The notes under the pieces were generated by a model. It was not told the origin of the DNA and made no database searches. It saw nothing but the letters and a program-made list of their open reading frames with translations. Positions 50,141-59,896 of a stretch of DNA of 64,000 nucleotides are shown here, in pieces. Source of the stretch: Haloarcula limicola (lineage in GTDB: Archaea; Halobacteriota; Halobacteria; Halobacteriales; Haloarculaceae). Both the position numbers and the translations under genes were made by a program. The stretch's first letter is position 1. The number at the start of each line of letters is the position of its first letter. Location: assembly GCF_010119205.1 (NCBI RefSeq), contig NZ_WRXM01000001.1:1364001-1428000 (forward strand), given 5' to 3'.

Positions 50141-50956
50141 TCACCCCTCAGTCAGCGCACAGCGACCCTCGTAGCTGGCGTCGGCGACGCTCTCGATCGC
50201 CGGCTCCGAACCGCAGACCGGACACTCGGGATTCGGCGCGACGGGGACCTCGTCGACGCTCATCTCGGCGGCGTCGTAGGCCAGCAGACGGCCGTCCAGC
50301 GACTCGCCGTAGCCGAGCGCGAGTTTGACGACCTCCGTCGCCTGCAGACAGCCGATAGTGCCGGGGAGGACGCCCAGCACGCCCGCCGTCGAGCAGTCGG
50401 GGACGGTGCCCGCCGGCGGCGCTTTCGGGAACAGACAGCGGTAGCACGGCCCCCCGCCCGTGAAGGTCGTCACCTGTCCCTCGAAGCGGAACACCGCGCC
50501 GTGGGAGAAAGGGACGCCGGCGAGGGTGCAGGCGTCGTTGACGAGGAAGCGCGTGGCGAAGTTGTCGGAGGCGTCGACCACGATGTCGTACTCGGCCACG
50601 AGGTCGGCGGCGTTCTCCGCCGCGAGGCGCAGTTCGTGCGCCTCGACGGTCACGTCGGGGTTCAGCCCCGAGATAAATTCCCGCGCGCTCTCGACTTTCG
50701 GCCGGCCCACGTCGTCGTCACCGTGGATGACCTGTCGCTGGAGGTTCGAGCGCTCGACCACGTCGTCGTCGACGATTCCGAGGGTCCCGATGCCCGCCGC
50801 CGCGAGGTACTGCAGGACCGGCGCGCCGAGGCCGCCCGCGCCGACCACGAGCACCGACGAATCGAGCAGCGCCGCCTGTCCCTCCGGTCCAACGTCGTCC
50901 ATGATGATGTGCCGGGAGTAGCGGTCGAGCTGCTCGGGGTCCAGGTCCGGTCGCAT
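50141..50956 (-). CDS. ubaA: E1-like SAMP-activating enzyme UbaA (MoeB/ThiF family)
   Basis: Activates ubiquitin-like SAMP proteins by adenylation for protein conjugation and for sulfur transfer to tRNA thiolation and molybdopterin. 271 residues. ATP-binding GAGGLGAP, acidic VDDDVVERSNLQRQ, and DASDNFATR. Zinc site CYRC (171-174) and CPVC (near residue 247). The catalytic Cys is at 188 (GTVPDCSTAGVLG), the same position as reported for the Haloferax volcanii enzyme. ATG at 50956. Convergent with the BtuF-like gene; upstream is a repeat-like spacer. Confidence 0.93.
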   Translation of the reverse strand: MRPDLDPEQLDRYSRHIIMDDVGPEGQAALLDSSVLVVGAGGLGAPVLQYLAAAGIGTLGIVDDDVVERSNLQRQVIHGDDDVGRPKVESAREFISGLNPDVTVEAHELRLAAENAADLVAEYDIVVDASDNFATRFLVNDACTLAGVPFSHGAVFRFEGQVTTFTGGGPCYRCLFPKAPPAGTVPDCSTAGVLGVLPGTIGCLQATEVVKLALGYGESLDGRLLAYDAAEMSVDEVPVAPNPECPVCGSEPAIESVADASYEGRCALTEG

Positions 50957-51074
50957 ACGCGAGTGTAAGTCCACGCTCGGGCATAAGGTGTCGGATGGTG
51001 CGCCGGAAGCGGCGGGTCGACGGCTATCGAATACGGCGTCGAGCGCGGTCGAAAGATCCAGCCGAGAGGCGGCT

Positions 51075-51205
51075 GGCCAGCCGGCCCGGGTGGGACTGAA
51101 AGGGGCGGCGCGCCACGCGAACCCCGGCGACGTAAGGACCACAGCGAACGCAGTGAGCGAGGACCGCAGCGAGCCGCGGGAGCGTAGCGCGCCCGGGCTT
51201 TCTGG
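51075..51205. repeat. Dispersed-repeat-like spacer
   Basis: Contains GTGGGACTGAAAGGGGC (51090-51106) followed by GC-rich units GCGAACGCAGTGAGCGAGGA and CCGCAGCGAGC. I have the impression of this motif from other haloarchaeal intergenic spacers, but that is recollection, not a search. The flanking DNA to 51254 contains no gene. Confidence 0.4.
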
Positions 51206-51254
51206 CTGTTTTGCGGTCCGTTACTCTCAGTTTCGAAATCAGCTGCTCCGATTC

Positions 51255-52754
51255 CTAGCAGTCGTAGAGGTCGCGGTACTTCTCGTCGGCGTAGTCGAGG
51301 AAGTAGTCGGCGGTGAACGACTCGCCGGTGGCCTCCTTCACGAGGTCGTCGGTCTCGTAGCGCGCGCCGTGTCGGTGGACGTTCTCGGTCAGCCAGTCGT
51401 GGATCGGGTCGAAGTCGCCCTCGCGGACGAGCGAGTCAACGTCGCCGACGTCCTCGCGGAGGTGGTGGTCGAGTTGGGCGGCCAACACCGAACCGAGCGA
51501 GTAGGTGGGGAAGTAACCGATCGCGCCGTTGGTCCAGTGGATGTCCTGCAGGCAGCCCTCGGCGTCGGTGTCGGGGCGCACGCCGAGGTACTCCTCCATC
51601 TTGTCGTTCCAGACCTGCGGGACCTCAGAGACCTCTAGGTCGCCCCGAATCAGGTCGCGCTCGATCTCGAAGCGCAGGACGATGTGCATGTGGTATGTCA
51701 ACTCATCCGCTTCGACTCGGATGAGGTTGTCCTCGTACACCTCGTTCGCGGCCTCGTAGAACTCGCGCGGCGAGGCATCCGTCCCCAAGTGCTCGTTGGC
51801 GGTGTCGGCAAAGAGGTCCCAGAAGGGCCGCGTGCGGCCGACGTGGTTCTCCCAGAAGCGGGACTGGGACTCGTGGACGGTCAGGTCGCGGTTGTCGCCC
51901 AGCGGCGTGCCGTAGTCCTCCCGCGGGAGGCCGAGCGTGTAGGTGGCGTGGCCGAACTCGTGGACGGTCGAGCCGACGGCGTCCATCGGGTCGTCGGGCT
52001 TGAACCGGGTGGTGACGCGGGCGTCGAACTGCGTCCCCGTCGAGAACGGGTGCGGGGCGGTGTCGAGGCGGCCGTGGTCCCAGTCGTAACCCAGCACGGA
52101 AAGCGCCTCCTCGACGAGATCGTGTTGCACGTCGTCGTCGTAGGTACCCGAGAAGGGGTCCGCGAGCGTCACGTCGCTGTCGTCGATGTCGTCGATGAGC
52201 GGCACGAGTTGGTCGCGCAACTGCGTCAGTACCTCCTCGGCGGTGTCGATGCCGAGGTAGGGCTCGTACTCCTCGAAGAGGACCTCGTAGGGGTCCCGAT
52301 CCGGGTCGATGGCCTCGGCGTACTCCCGGCGGAGCTGGACCATCTCTTCCAGGGTATCGGCGTAGTGGTCGAAGTCGTCCTCGGCTTTCGCCTCCTCCCA
52401 GACCGGGAGCGCGTTCGAGGAGGCTTCGGAGATGCGCTCGACGAGGTCCGAGGGAACCCGGACCGCTCGCTCGTGGTCGCGGCGGACCTCGCGGACGACG
52501 GCCTCCTGCTCGGCGTCTAACTCCGCGGCGTCGAGGTCGTCCAGCCACTCGCCCAGCCGGTCGTCGGTCAGCAGGTCGTGATGGAGCGTCGAGAGCGCGG
52601 AGGACTGCTTCGCGCGAGCGGGAGTCCCCCCCTCGGGCATCATCACCTGCTGGTCCCACTGGAGGACGCCGCCGGCGTCGCCGACGTAGTGGAGGCGCTT
52701 GACGTGATCGAGGAACTGTTCGTAGGTGGAATCTACCTCGTTAGTCGTTGCCAT
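51255..52754 (-). CDS. Metallocarboxypeptidase, M32 family
   Basis: A zinc carboxypeptidase of 499 residues, the typical size for M32 (thermostable carboxypeptidase 1). Active site HEFGHATY at about residue 265 with the downstream catalytic Glu region VHESQSRFWENHVGR. Also STGTQFDARVTTRFKPDD and YFPTYSLGSVLAAQL. The first about 45 residues (VDSTYEQFLDHVKRLHYVGD) form the M32 N-terminal helices. Cytosolic. ATG at 52754. It is alone between the repeat and a small membrane gene. Confidence 0.92.
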   Translation of the reverse strand: MATTNEVDSTYEQFLDHVKRLHYVGDAGGVLQWDQQVMMPEGGTPARAKQSSALSTLHHDLLTDDRLGEWLDDLDAAELDAEQEAVVREVRRDHERAVRVPSDLVERISEASSNALPVWEEAKAEDDFDHYADTLEEMVQLRREYAEAIDPDRDPYEVLFEEYEPYLGIDTAEEVLTQLRDQLVPLIDDIDDSDVTLADPFSGTYDDDVQHDLVEEALSVLGYDWDHGRLDTAPHPFSTGTQFDARVTTRFKPDDPMDAVGSTVHEFGHATYTLGLPREDYGTPLGDNRDLTVHESQSRFWENHVGRTRPFWDLFADTANEHLGTDASPREFYEAANEVYEDNLIRVEADELTYHMHIVLRFEIERDLIRGDLEVSEVPQVWNDKMEEYLGVRPDTDAEGCLQDIHWTNGAIGYFPTYSLGSVLAAQLDHHLREDVGDVDSLVREGDFDPIHDWLTENVHRHGARYETDDLVKEATGESFTADYFLDYADEKYRDLYDC

Positions 52755-52913
52755 AGCACGCCGTTGGGCTGGGTGTCCTAAATGCGCAATGTCGGCGGTA
52801 AGGCGTGCATGGCGACACCGCGACCTCTCGGACGAGGCGATAAATCCGTCGAGAGACACCTCCGAAGATGGCCCAAAAGACCGATACGGGGGGCTATCGA
52901 ACAGCGAGCTATC

Positions 52914-53219
52914 GTGACTCCGAACGTCACCGGCATCGGCCCGGTCGTGGTGTATCTCGCCATCCTCGGCTTCGTCGGTATCCAGTACCACCGCGGCAAG
53001 GTGACGACCCGCCGGCTGCCGCTGCTCGTCGGAATGTCGCTCATCTGGCTCGCGTCCGGCCTGTTCCAACTCGCCACGAACGGGACGACGCTGGGCTACG
53101 CGTTCGACGGCCTCTCGGTCCTCGCGCTGGTCGGGGGGCTGTACGGCCTCTACTGGTGGTGGCGACACCGCGACGTCGAGACGCCCGGCCCGGACCGCGA
53201 CGAGCGACAGTCCCTCTGA
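52914..53219 (+). CDS. Small membrane protein, unknown function
   Basis: A 101-residue protein with three hydrophobic segments: TGIGPVVVYLAILGFVGIQY, PLLVGMSLIWLASGLFQLA and GLSVLALVGGLYGLYWWW, with a charged C-terminus. Start GTG at 52914; the frame upstream has no membrane pattern. Family not recognised. Confidence 0.6.
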   Translation: MTPNVTGIGPVVVYLAILGFVGIQYHRGKVTTRRLPLLVGMSLIWLASGLFQLATNGTTLGYAFDGLSVLALVGGLYGLYWWWRHRDVETPGPDRDERQSL

Positions 53220-53254
53220 GCGGACGGACTACGGCGGTCCCCGTCGCCACCGGC

Positions 53255-54355
53255 TCACTCGGGCCACGAGGCCGCGACGTTCTCGTAGATACCGCGGCAG
53301 CGTTCCAGTACCTCGATAGCGACGGTCTCCTCGGCGGTGTGAGCCTCGCCGGGTTCCGCCGCGCCGACGACGACGCAGTCGGTGCCCGCCGCCGCGAGCC
53401 AGCCCGCGTCCGTGGCGTGCGGTTTGACGACGTGTTCGGGGCGAGCGTCCTGTGCGGCGGCCGCCGCGTCGAGGACCGCGTCGGCGAAGCCGGCGTCGCC
53501 GCAGGCCATCGGCGGTAGGTCCTGATCGACGCGCCGGGAGACGCCGTCGATAGCTTCGACCCGTTCCAGCGGCGCGCGTTCGTCGGGGACCGTGCGCTCG
53601 TCGACGGTGACTTCGCACCGCTCGGGAATCACGTTCCACGCCGACCCGCCGTCGATCTCCGTGACGGCGACGCTCCCCGTAAGTTCGTGGCCGAGTACCT
53701 CGGTCGTCGGGAAGTCGAGGTCGCGGACGATATCGACGGCGTCCGTCGCGCGGTAGATGGCGTTCTCGCCGGCCTCGGGTTCGCTGGCGTGGGCGGCCGC
53801 GCCCTCGGCGACGACGGTCGACCCGCGCCGGCCCTTGTGTGCGACGGCCACGTCGGTCACCCCCGTCGCGGAATAGCCGGTCGAGCCCTCGCCGACGACG
53901 GCGTAATCCGGCGCGAACCCGTCGTCAACAGCGGCCCGACAGCCGACGCCGCCCCGCTCCTCGCCGGCGAAGGAGGCGAAGACGAGTTCACCGCTGTTCG
54001 GCTCGCTCGCGTCCCGGAAGGCCAGCATCGCCGCCGCGAGGCACCCCTTCATGTCGGCCGTGCCGCGGCCGTAGAGGCGTCCGTCTCGCTCGTCGAGGAC
54101 GTAGTTACCGTCGGCGTCGATCTGCGAGTCGTCCGGCGGGACGACATCGTGGTGCCCGACCAGCGCGAGCGACTCGCCGCCGTCGCCGCCGCCCTTCCGG
54201 GCGATGACGTTGCCGTGGTCGTCGAACTCGACGGCCGCGTCGGTGTGCTCGCGGAGCCACGCCGCGACGAACTCGCCGGCGGCGGACTCGTCAGAGTCGG
54301 GCCCCGCGTGGCTCGGAATCGAGACCAACTCACGGGTGAGGGAAGCGACGTCCAT
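53255..54355 (-). CDS. M20-family metallopeptidase (ArgE/DapE/CPG2-like)
   Basis: A 366-residue zinc hydrolase removing an acyl or succinyl group or a peptide bond. Metal-binding motifs: LVGHHDVVPPDD, GRGTADMKG and FASFAGEERGG, plus HATDAGW near the C-terminus. The dimerisation domain lies about residues 170-285 (HKGRRGSTVVAEGAAAHASEPEAG). The exact substrate (acetylornithine, succinyldiaminopimelate or a dipeptide) is uncertain, and no arginine or lysine biosynthesis gene is next to it. Confidence 0.88.
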   Translation of the reverse strand: MDVASLTRELVSIPSHAGPDSDESAAGEFVAAWLREHTDAAVEFDDHGNVIARKGGGDGGESLALVGHHDVVPPDDSQIDADGNYVLDERDGRLYGRGTADMKGCLAAAMLAFRDASEPNSGELVFASFAGEERGGVGCRAAVDDGFAPDYAVVGEGSTGYSATGVTDVAVAHKGRRGSTVVAEGAAAHASEPEAGENAIYRATDAVDIVRDLDFPTTEVLGHELTGSVAVTEIDGGSAWNVIPERCEVTVDERTVPDERAPLERVEAIDGVSRRVDQDLPPMACGDAGFADAVLDAAAAAQDARPEHVVKPHATDAGWLAAAGTDCVVVGAAEPGEAHTAEETVAIEVLERCRGIYENVAASWPE

Positions 54356-54395
54356 ACCTCGACGGTGTGGCCCGAGCGGTTTGATTCTTGCCGGA

Positions 54396-54857
54396 TCAGC
54401 GGAGCGCCGCGTACGTGATGCCCAGCACGCCCCCGTAGACGACGTGCCAGAGCAGGCTCGGGACCGCGAAGTTCGGGAACGGCGGGGCCTGCGGGAAGCC
54501 GACCGCGCCGAGCCACAGGGGCATCACGAGCGCTGCCAGCACCAGCCACGTCACGACGCCCCAGACGACGCCGAGACCGAGCGTCGTCCCGATAGAGCGG
54601 TCGGCGGGCAGACCTCGCTCGGCGACGGCCGCGAAGGCGACGCCGAGGACCGCCCCGTGCGAGAGGTGGACGACCCACCCCGCGACGCCGCCGGAGAGCC
54701 CGTAGAGGCCGGGGATAGCCCCCTGTAGCACGGGCGGACTCATCACCGAGATGAGGACCGCCATCACGGTTGCACCGAGGACCCCGCCGAGTACGCCGGC
54801 TTGCCAGTCGGCGAGCGTTACGTCCGTCTCTGCCGCAGTCGTGGATTCGGTCGCCAT
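54396..54857 (-). CDS. Small membrane protein, unknown function
   Basis: A 153-residue integral membrane protein with four hydrophobic segments after a polar N-terminus (TESTTAAETDVTLADWQAG). Segments include VLGGVLGATVMAVLISVMSP and LGVVWGVVTWLVLAALVMPL. A helix pair GGVAGWVVHLSHGAVLGVAF suggests Gly-rich packing. It sits between the peptidase and ureF on the same strand; 106 bases separate it from ureF, so a role in urease or nickel uptake is only a guess. Confidence 0.6.
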   Translation of the reverse strand: MATESTTAAETDVTLADWQAGVLGGVLGATVMAVLISVMSPPVLQGAIPGLYGLSGGVAGWVVHLSHGAVLGVAFAAVAERGLPADRSIGTTLGLGVVWGVVTWLVLAALVMPLWLGAVGFPQAPPFPNFAVPSLLWHVVYGGVLGITYAALR

Positions 54858-54963
54858 TGCGTCCGTGGATGGCGCAGGTAATATCAAATATCCAACTTGT
54901 TCGGGCGGCGGACGCGCACGACCGCGGTAGCTTGATGTGATAGCACCTAGCAATCGAGGCGGT

Positions 54964-55653
54964 TCAGCTCACGAACAGGCGACGCTGCGCCCGTTCGTGG
55001 TCGGCCGCGAGCACGTCGACCAGCGGCGCGAACGGCGTCATGTCGGAAAGCGTCCGGTCGGCGCTGTCCTCGACGGCGTCGGTCATCACCGGCCGCAGGT
55101 CGTCGAGAATCCGCTGGGCGTCGGTGTGGCCCAGCGAGAGGAGGCGCTGGGCCGCGCCGAGCAGCCCGGTCACGAACCCGTGACAACACAGCAGACACGC
55201 CGCTCGCGCGTCGATCCCGGCCAGCCCGGTCGCCGCGCCGAGGACGACGGCGTAGTTGCCCGGCGCGTCCCCGGTATCAGCGGCGTCCGCGTACCGCTCG
55301 AAGATGTCGGAGTCGCGCAGGTCGCGCTGGAGCGAGAGCAGTCGAGCGCCGGAGTTCTGCGCGCTCTCGCGGAACTCCGCGGCCAGCGTCACCGCCGCGA
55401 GTCGGCGATCGGCGGCACAGATGGCGTCTACGTCGCCCTCGCGCGCGGCGGCGTGCGCGGCCCGCAGCGCCACCAGTTCGGCCGGTCCGACCTGCCGTCT
55501 GAGATACGTCGCCAAGAGCACGCGGAGGTCCTCGGCGTCGGTCACCCGGTCGTCGGCGACGAACTGTTCGAGGCCGTAGGAGACGGTGTAGGTTCCCACC
55601 GGGAGGAAGGAGTCGGCCAGACGGAACGCTTCGAGGGTCGCCGCGTCGCTCAT
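54964..55653 (-). CDS. ureF: Urease accessory protein UreF
   Basis: A 229-residue all-helical accessory protein in the UreD-UreF-UreG maturation complex. Characteristic beginning ATLEAFRLADSFLPVGTYTVSYGLEQF and the helical region LLCCHGFVTGLLGAAQRLLS. It regulates GTP hydrolysis by UreG and binds UreD. It is the last gene of the operon, overlapping ureE by 4 bases. A run CLLCCHG with two adjacent cysteines is an unremarkable variant. Confidence 0.92.
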   Translation of the reverse strand: MSDAATLEAFRLADSFLPVGTYTVSYGLEQFVADDRVTDAEDLRVLLATYLRRQVGPAELVALRAAHAAAREGDVDAICAADRRLAAVTLAAEFRESAQNSGARLLSLQRDLRDSDIFERYADAADTGDAPGNYAVVLGAATGLAGIDARAACLLCCHGFVTGLLGAAQRLLSLGHTDAQRILDDLRPVMTDAVEDSADRTLSDMTPFAPLVDVLAADHERAQRRLFVS

Positions 55654-56255
55654 TCGCCGTCTCCGTCGATGGTACGCACGCCGTGCGCGTGGCCGTGCTC
55701 GTGGTCAGCGCTGTCGTGAGAGCCGTGTGGGTGCGAGTGCGTGTGGTCGCCGTGGCCATGTGCGTGTCCGTCGCCGTGCCGGCGGTCGCCCCCGTCGTCG
55801 AACGTCGTCGGGGGTGCCCGCTCGTAACGGGTCGTGACCCCCTCGGGGAGCAGGTCCGCGACGGCGGCGTCCATCCGTTCGCGGGTGTCGGGCACCGGAA
55901 ACAGCGCCTCCTCGCCGCGGACGGCGAGGTCCCAGTGACGGTTGCCGAGCGCGTGGCCCAACTCCAGCGCGGTGGTCGCAGACACGTCGGCGTCGGCGAA
56001 GTCGAGGACCAGCGCGTCGATCGCGGCGAGTTCGACTTCGACGAGCGCCCCGTCGTCGGTTTCGAGCACGTCGCCGTCGGCGAGGTCGCGGGCGACGACG
56101 ATGCCGATGTCCTCGCCGTCGGTCGTCTCGGTGCGCAGGCGCGAGCGCCGCCGGTCGGTGTCCGAGAGGACGACTCGAAGCGGGTCGGCGTCGGCCAGTC
56201 GGTCGGTGACGGCGCTGTCCTCGCGGTGGCCGAGGTAGCTGTCGGCGACGCGCAT
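55650..56255 (-). CDS. ureE: Urease accessory nickel chaperone UreE
   Basis: Nickel metallochaperone, 201 residues. RVADSYLGHREDSAVTDRLA starts the domain; GHALGNRHWDLAV holds the conserved nickel-binding His and the following Asn/Arg. The C-terminal tail after about residue 150 is extremely His-rich (HGDGHAHGHGDHTHSHPHG and HEHGHAHG), a nickel store. Start ATG at 56255 shares one base with the ureD stop. Nickel is delivered to UreG/UreD. Confidence 0.95.
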   Translation of the reverse strand: MRVADSYLGHREDSAVTDRLADADPLRVVLSDTDRRRSRLRTETTDGEDIGIVVARDLADGDVLETDDGALVEVELAAIDALVLDFADADVSATTALELGHALGNRHWDLAVRGEEALFPVPDTRERMDAAVADLLPEGVTTRYERAPPTTFDDGGDRRHGDGHAHGHGDHTHSHPHGSHDSADHEHGHAHGVRTIDGDGE

Positions 56256-57181
56256 CAGAACTTCCTCCCGGAGGGTGCGGGCGAATCGATAAGGTCGCGG
56301 CGGGCGCGGTCCCACGCGGCGTGGAGCGTGCTCTGGACCGTCTCCGCGCGGTCGCCCAGTGCGCGGACGGCGACGCCCGCGCCGTTGGGGAGGGCCGTCG
56401 CGCCCGCTCGCGCCTCGCAGTCGGTGACTGCCTCGTGGAGGTCGTCGCTCGTTTCGGCCGCATCGCTCTCGGGCGCGACGACGAACAGCGACCCGTAGAC
56501 CGTGAACTCGCCGAGGACCCCCGGCGCGGTGGGGTCAGACTCACCGGGCGCGAGGTGGGTCGCGTCCTCGAACAGCAAGCCGTTCGGTCCCTGGGCGCGG
56601 ACCCGAGAGAGATACCGCTCGAACTCGAAGCGCTCGCCGCGCGCGAGCCGACCGGGGACGACGATATCGCCGAGAACCGCCGTCGCACCTGTCTCGAGCG
56701 AGAGCGTCAGATCCTGCGAGTAGCGGGCGTCGGCGTGGAGGATGGTCGGTTCCGGTACGTAGTCCAGATGGCCTCCCCGCCCGACGGAGAGGGACGCGTC
56801 GGCGGCGGCGTAGTTGTGCGTCATCGACTGCACCTTCGTCGAGCTCTGCGTCGAGACGTGCGCGGTCGCGTCTCCCTCGACGGAGATCGCGATGTCGTGG
56901 CGGTCGCCCTGCGCGACGCCGCCGGTCGGCGACTGGACGAACACCGTCGCCGCGTCGGGGTGGGGGTCGTGGGCGAGCGTCCCCGAAATGTGGAAGGGCA
57001 CCGTCGCGTAGTCCCGAACGAGCGTCGTCCCGTCGCTCGTCGGCGCGAACGTCAGTTCCAGTACGCCGTCCTTGCCCGGCGCGCCGACGGCGGCCTGCGG
57101 GGGGGATTCGGCCGCGTAGCCTTCGAAGGCAGGATGGGGAGCGTCTGTGTTCGCTTCCGGTTCGGAAACCTCCGTGGCCAT
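56255..57181 (-). CDS. ureD: Urease accessory protein UreD (UreH)
   Basis: A 308-residue scaffold protein that binds the urease apoenzyme. Recognised by HISGTLAHDPHPDAATVFVQ, GDRHDIAISVEGDATAHVST and QSSTKVQSM (the strand signature), then LHADARYSQDLTLSLETGAT. It is followed by ureE with a one-base overlap and preceded by ureG, whose stop shares the start codon base. It holds the carbamylated active site region open for nickel entry. Confidence 0.93.
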   Translation of the reverse strand: MATEVSEPEANTDAPHPAFEGYAAESPPQAAVGAPGKDGVLELTFAPTSDGTTLVRDYATVPFHISGTLAHDPHPDAATVFVQSPTGGVAQGDRHDIAISVEGDATAHVSTQSSTKVQSMTHNYAAADASLSVGRGGHLDYVPEPTILHADARYSQDLTLSLETGATAVLGDIVVPGRLARGERFEFERYLSRVRAQGPNGLLFEDATHLAPGESDPTAPGVLGEFTVYGSLFVVAPESDAAETSDDLHEAVTDCEARAGATALPNGAGVAVRALGDRAETVQSTLHAAWDRARRDLIDSPAPSGRKF

Positions 57182-57804
57182 CAGACGAACAACACTCCCT
57201 CGTGGAGATGTCGAAGCACGTCATCGATCCCCTCTTTCGCTTTGCAGTCGGTGAAGACGAACGGTCCGTCCCGGACCTCGCGGGCGTCGCGTTCCATCAG
57301 GTCGAGGTCCGCGCCGACGTGGGGTGCGAGGTCGGTCTTGTTCATCACCAGCAGGTCGCAGTCGACCACGCCGGGCCCGCGCTTTCGGGGGATGTCGTCG
57401 CCCTCCGCGACGCTGATGACGTACAGCGAGTAGTCGGCGAGTTCGGGGTTGAACGTCGCCGCGAGGTTGTCGCCGCCGCTCTCGATCAGCACGAGGTCCA
57501 GCTCCGGGTGCTCCGCGAGGAAAGCGTCTATCTGCTGGAGGTTCATCGACGGGTCCTCGCGGATGCCGGTGTGGGGACACGCCCCCGTCTCGACGCCCGC
57601 GACGAGGTCCTCGGGGACGACGCCGGCGAACCGCTCGCGCAGGCGCTCGGCGTCCTCCTGCGTGAGGATGTCGTTGGCGATGACGCCCACGTCGAGGCCG
57701 TCCTCGCGGAGTTGCGGGACGATCTCCGTCAGCAGCGAGGTCTTGCCCGACCCGACCGGGCCGCCGATCCCGACCGTCGCCACGTCGCGGTGAGTCAGGC
57801 TCAT
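57181..57804 (-). CDS. ureG: Urease accessory GTPase UreG
   Basis: A 207-residue GTPase that couples GTP hydrolysis to nickel insertion. P-loop [16 protein letters not shown], the [15 protein letters not shown] region with conserved Cys-Pro-His nickel motif, [16 protein letters not shown] and the base motif VMNKTDLAP. It overlaps ureA by four bases upstream and ends next to ureD. The ATG at 57804 matches the family length. Confidence 0.96.
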   Translation of the reverse strand: MSLTHRDVATVGIGGPVGSGKTSLLTEIVPQLREDGLDVGVIANDILTQEDAERLRERFAGVVPEDLVAGVETGACPHTGIREDPSMNLQQIDAFLAEHPELDLVLIESGGDNLAATFNPELADYSLYVISVAEGDDIPRKRGPGVVDCDLLVMNKTDLAPHVGADLDLMERDAREVRDGPFVFTDCKAKEGIDDVLRHLHEGVLFV

Positions 57805-58193
57805 TCGGCGACCTCCTCGTTCTCTGTCTCCTCGTCCTCTGCCTCCTCGCTGCCGGTCTCTCCGTCCCCGTCCAGTCCGCCGACGCTGTCGGAGCGAATC
57901 GGGTCGTGAACGGTGACGAGCTTCGTCCCGTCGGGGAACACCGGTTCGACCTGAATCATGCCGATCATCTCGGGGACCCCCTCCATGACGTCCTCGCGAC
58001 CCAAGAGTTGGGACGCGCCAGCGCGGATCTCGGCGACCGACTCCCCGTCGCGGCCCCGTTCGATGCACCAGTCGCTGATGTAGGCGACGGCCTCGGGGTG
58101 GTTCAGCGGGACGCCGCGGTCCTTGCGGCGTCGCGCGACCTCTGCGGCGGTGAAGACCGTGAGTCGTTCCTGCTCTTTGGCTGTGAGTTTCAT
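57801..58193 (-). CDS. ureA: Urease gamma subunit UreA
   Basis: The gamma subunit, 130 residues, about 100 typical plus an extra acidic tail ([15 protein letters not shown]). [59 protein letters not shown] and [14 protein letters not shown] are diagnostic. Fits the alpha-beta-gamma trimer of urease with UreB and UreC. The ATG at 58193 overlaps the ureC stop. Confidence 0.96.
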   Translation of the reverse strand: MKLTAKEQERLTVFTAAEVARRRKDRGVPLNHPEAVAYISDWCIERGRDGESVAEIRAGASQLLGREDVMEGVPEMIGMIQVEPVFPDGTKLVTVHDPIRSDSVGGLDGDGETGSEEAEDEETENEEVAE

Positions 58194-59896
58194 AGCATGT
58201 ACCGCTGTGCGAGTGGCAGTTCCGAAGACGGTTCGCAAGTGACGTGTTCGCCGTCGACCCGGACTTCGAACGTCTCCGGGTCGACTTCGATATCGTCGGG
58301 GCAGTAGTCGTTGTAGACCATGTCGTCCTTGCCGGGCGTTCGCGTGCCCTCGACGGGGACGACCGGGGTGTCGAGGCCGTACTCCTCGCCGACGCCGCGT
58401 TCGGCGGCCGCAGGGGAGACGAACGACAGCGAGAGGGCGTGTTTGGCCTTGCCGACGGCTCCCGCGCGTTCGCGCTGGAGGATGGGTTCACAGGTCATCA
58501 GCGACCCGTTGGCCTCGCCCATCTCCGAGTGGACCGGGAAGCCGCCCTTGAACGTCATCGCGGGCTTGACGCCGAAGAAGGCGGGGTCCCACAGCACCAC
58601 GTCGGCGAGTTTGCCGGGTTCGAGCGTCCCGACGTACCTCTCGATGCCCGCCGAGATGGCGGGGTTGACGGTGTACTTCGAGACGTAGCGTTTGATACGG
58701 TGGTTGTCCGCGTCGGTGCCCTCGTCCTCGGGGAGGGGGCCGCGCTGGGACTTCATCTTCGAGGCCGTCTGGCAGGTGCGAGAGACGAGTTCGCCCATCC
58801 GGCCCATCGCCTGCGAGTCCGTCGTCATCATCGAGATGGCCCCCATGTCGTGGAGCACGTCCTCGGCGGCGATGGTCTCCGCGCGCACGCGCGACTCGGC
58901 GAAGGCCACGTCCTCGGGCACGTCGGGATTGAGGTGATGGCAGACCATCACCATGTCCAGGTGCTCGTCGAACGTGTTGTCGGTGTAGGGCATCGAGGGG
59001 TTCGTCGAGGAGGGGAGCATGTTCGGCTCGCCGACCATCTCCATGATGTCCGGCGCGTGGCCCCCACCCGCGCCCTCGATGTGGAAGAGGTGCATCGTCC
59101 GCCCGTCGACGGCGGCGAAGGTGTTCTCGACGAAGCCGGCCTCGTTGAGCGTGTCCGTGTGCATGCAGACCTGCACGTCCTCCTCCTCGGCCACGTCGAG
59201 GCAGGTGTCGATAGCGTCGGGCATCGACCCCCAGTCCTCGTGGAGTTTCAGCGTACACGCCCCCGCCTCGATCTGCTCGCGCAGCGGTTCGGGGTCCGAG
59301 GCGTTGCCCTTGCCGTAGAAGCCGACGTTGACCGGCCACGCCTCGGCGGCCTGCAGGAACCGTTTGACGTTCTCCGGTCCGGTCGTACACGTCGTCGCGC
59401 CGCCGCCGTAGCCGCCGCCGAGCATCGTCGTCACGCCCGAAGAGAGCGCGTGTTCGTGCAGTTGCGCCGAGTTCCAGTGGACGTGGATGTCCAGCGCCCC
59501 GGCGGTCGCAATTTTTCCCTCGCAGGGGTAGACGTCCGTCGACGGGCCGACGACCATGTCGACGCCGTCCATCGTGTCGGGGTTCCCCGCCTTCCCGATG
59601 CCCGCGATCTCGCCGTTCCGGATGCCGATGTCGGCCGCGACGATACCCACCACGGGATCGATTATCGTCGCGTTCGTCAGCACCCAGTCGAGCGCGCCCT
59701 CCGCCTGCGTGACGCCGGGGGCCATCCCGAGGCCGTCCCGAATCGTCTTCCCGCCGCCGAAGACCGCCTCGTCGCCGTGCGTCCGGAGGTCTCTCTCGAC
59801 TTTCGCGAACAGTTCCGTATCGCCGAGTCGGACTTTGTCCCCCTCGCTTGGCCCGTAGAGCTCGGCGTAGGCGTCGCGGTCGATGTCGCGGGTCAC
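58190..59896 (-). CDS. ureC: Urease alpha (catalytic) subunit UreC
   Basis: Nickel urease catalytic subunit, 568 residues, full length. Active site residues are all there: His138 and His140 (DIHVHWN), carbamylated Lys217 (TLKLHEDWG), His219, His246 (CMHTDTLNE), His272 ([11 protein letters not shown]), the flap Cys319-His320 (MVCHHL) and Asp360 (TTDSQAMGR). Start is GTG at 59896, overlapping the ureB stop (GTGA). It hydrolyses urea to ammonia and carbamate. Order of subunit genes (B, C, A) differs from the usual bacterial A-B-C. Confidence 0.98.
   Translation of the reverse strand: MTRDIDRDAYAELYGPSEGDKVRLGDTELFAKVERDLRTHGDEAVFGGGKTIRDGLGMAPGVTQAEGALDWVLTNATIIDPVVGIVAADIGIRNGEIAGIGKAGNPDTMDGVDMVVGPSTDVYPCEGKIATAGALDIHVHWNSAQLHEHALSSGVTTMLGGGYGGGATTCTTGPENVKRFLQAAEAWPVNVGFYGKGNASDPEPLREQIEAGACTLKLHEDWGSMPDAIDTCLDVAEEEDVQVCMHTDTLNEAGFVENTFAAVDGRTMHLFHIEGAGGGHAPDIMEMVGEPNMLPSSTNPSMPYTDNTFDEHLDMVMVCHHLNPDVPEDVAFAESRVRAETIAAEDVLHDMGAISMMTTDSQAMGRMGELVSRTCQTASKMKSQRGPLPEDEGTDADNHRIKRYVSKYTVNPAISAGIERYVGTLEPGKLADVVLWDPAFFGVKPAMTFKGGFPVHSEMGEANGSLMTCEPILQRERAGAVGKAKHALSLSFVSPAAAERGVGEEYGLDTPVVPVEGTRTPGKDDMVYNDYCPDDIEVDPETFEVRVDGEHVTCEPSSELPLAQRYML

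Noticed and set aside
57181-58491. UreG-UreA fusion protein in one long frame
   Set aside because: The upstream part of the frame is antisense-like low-complexity sequence; UreA is in another frame with its own motifs and overlaps UreG by four bases.
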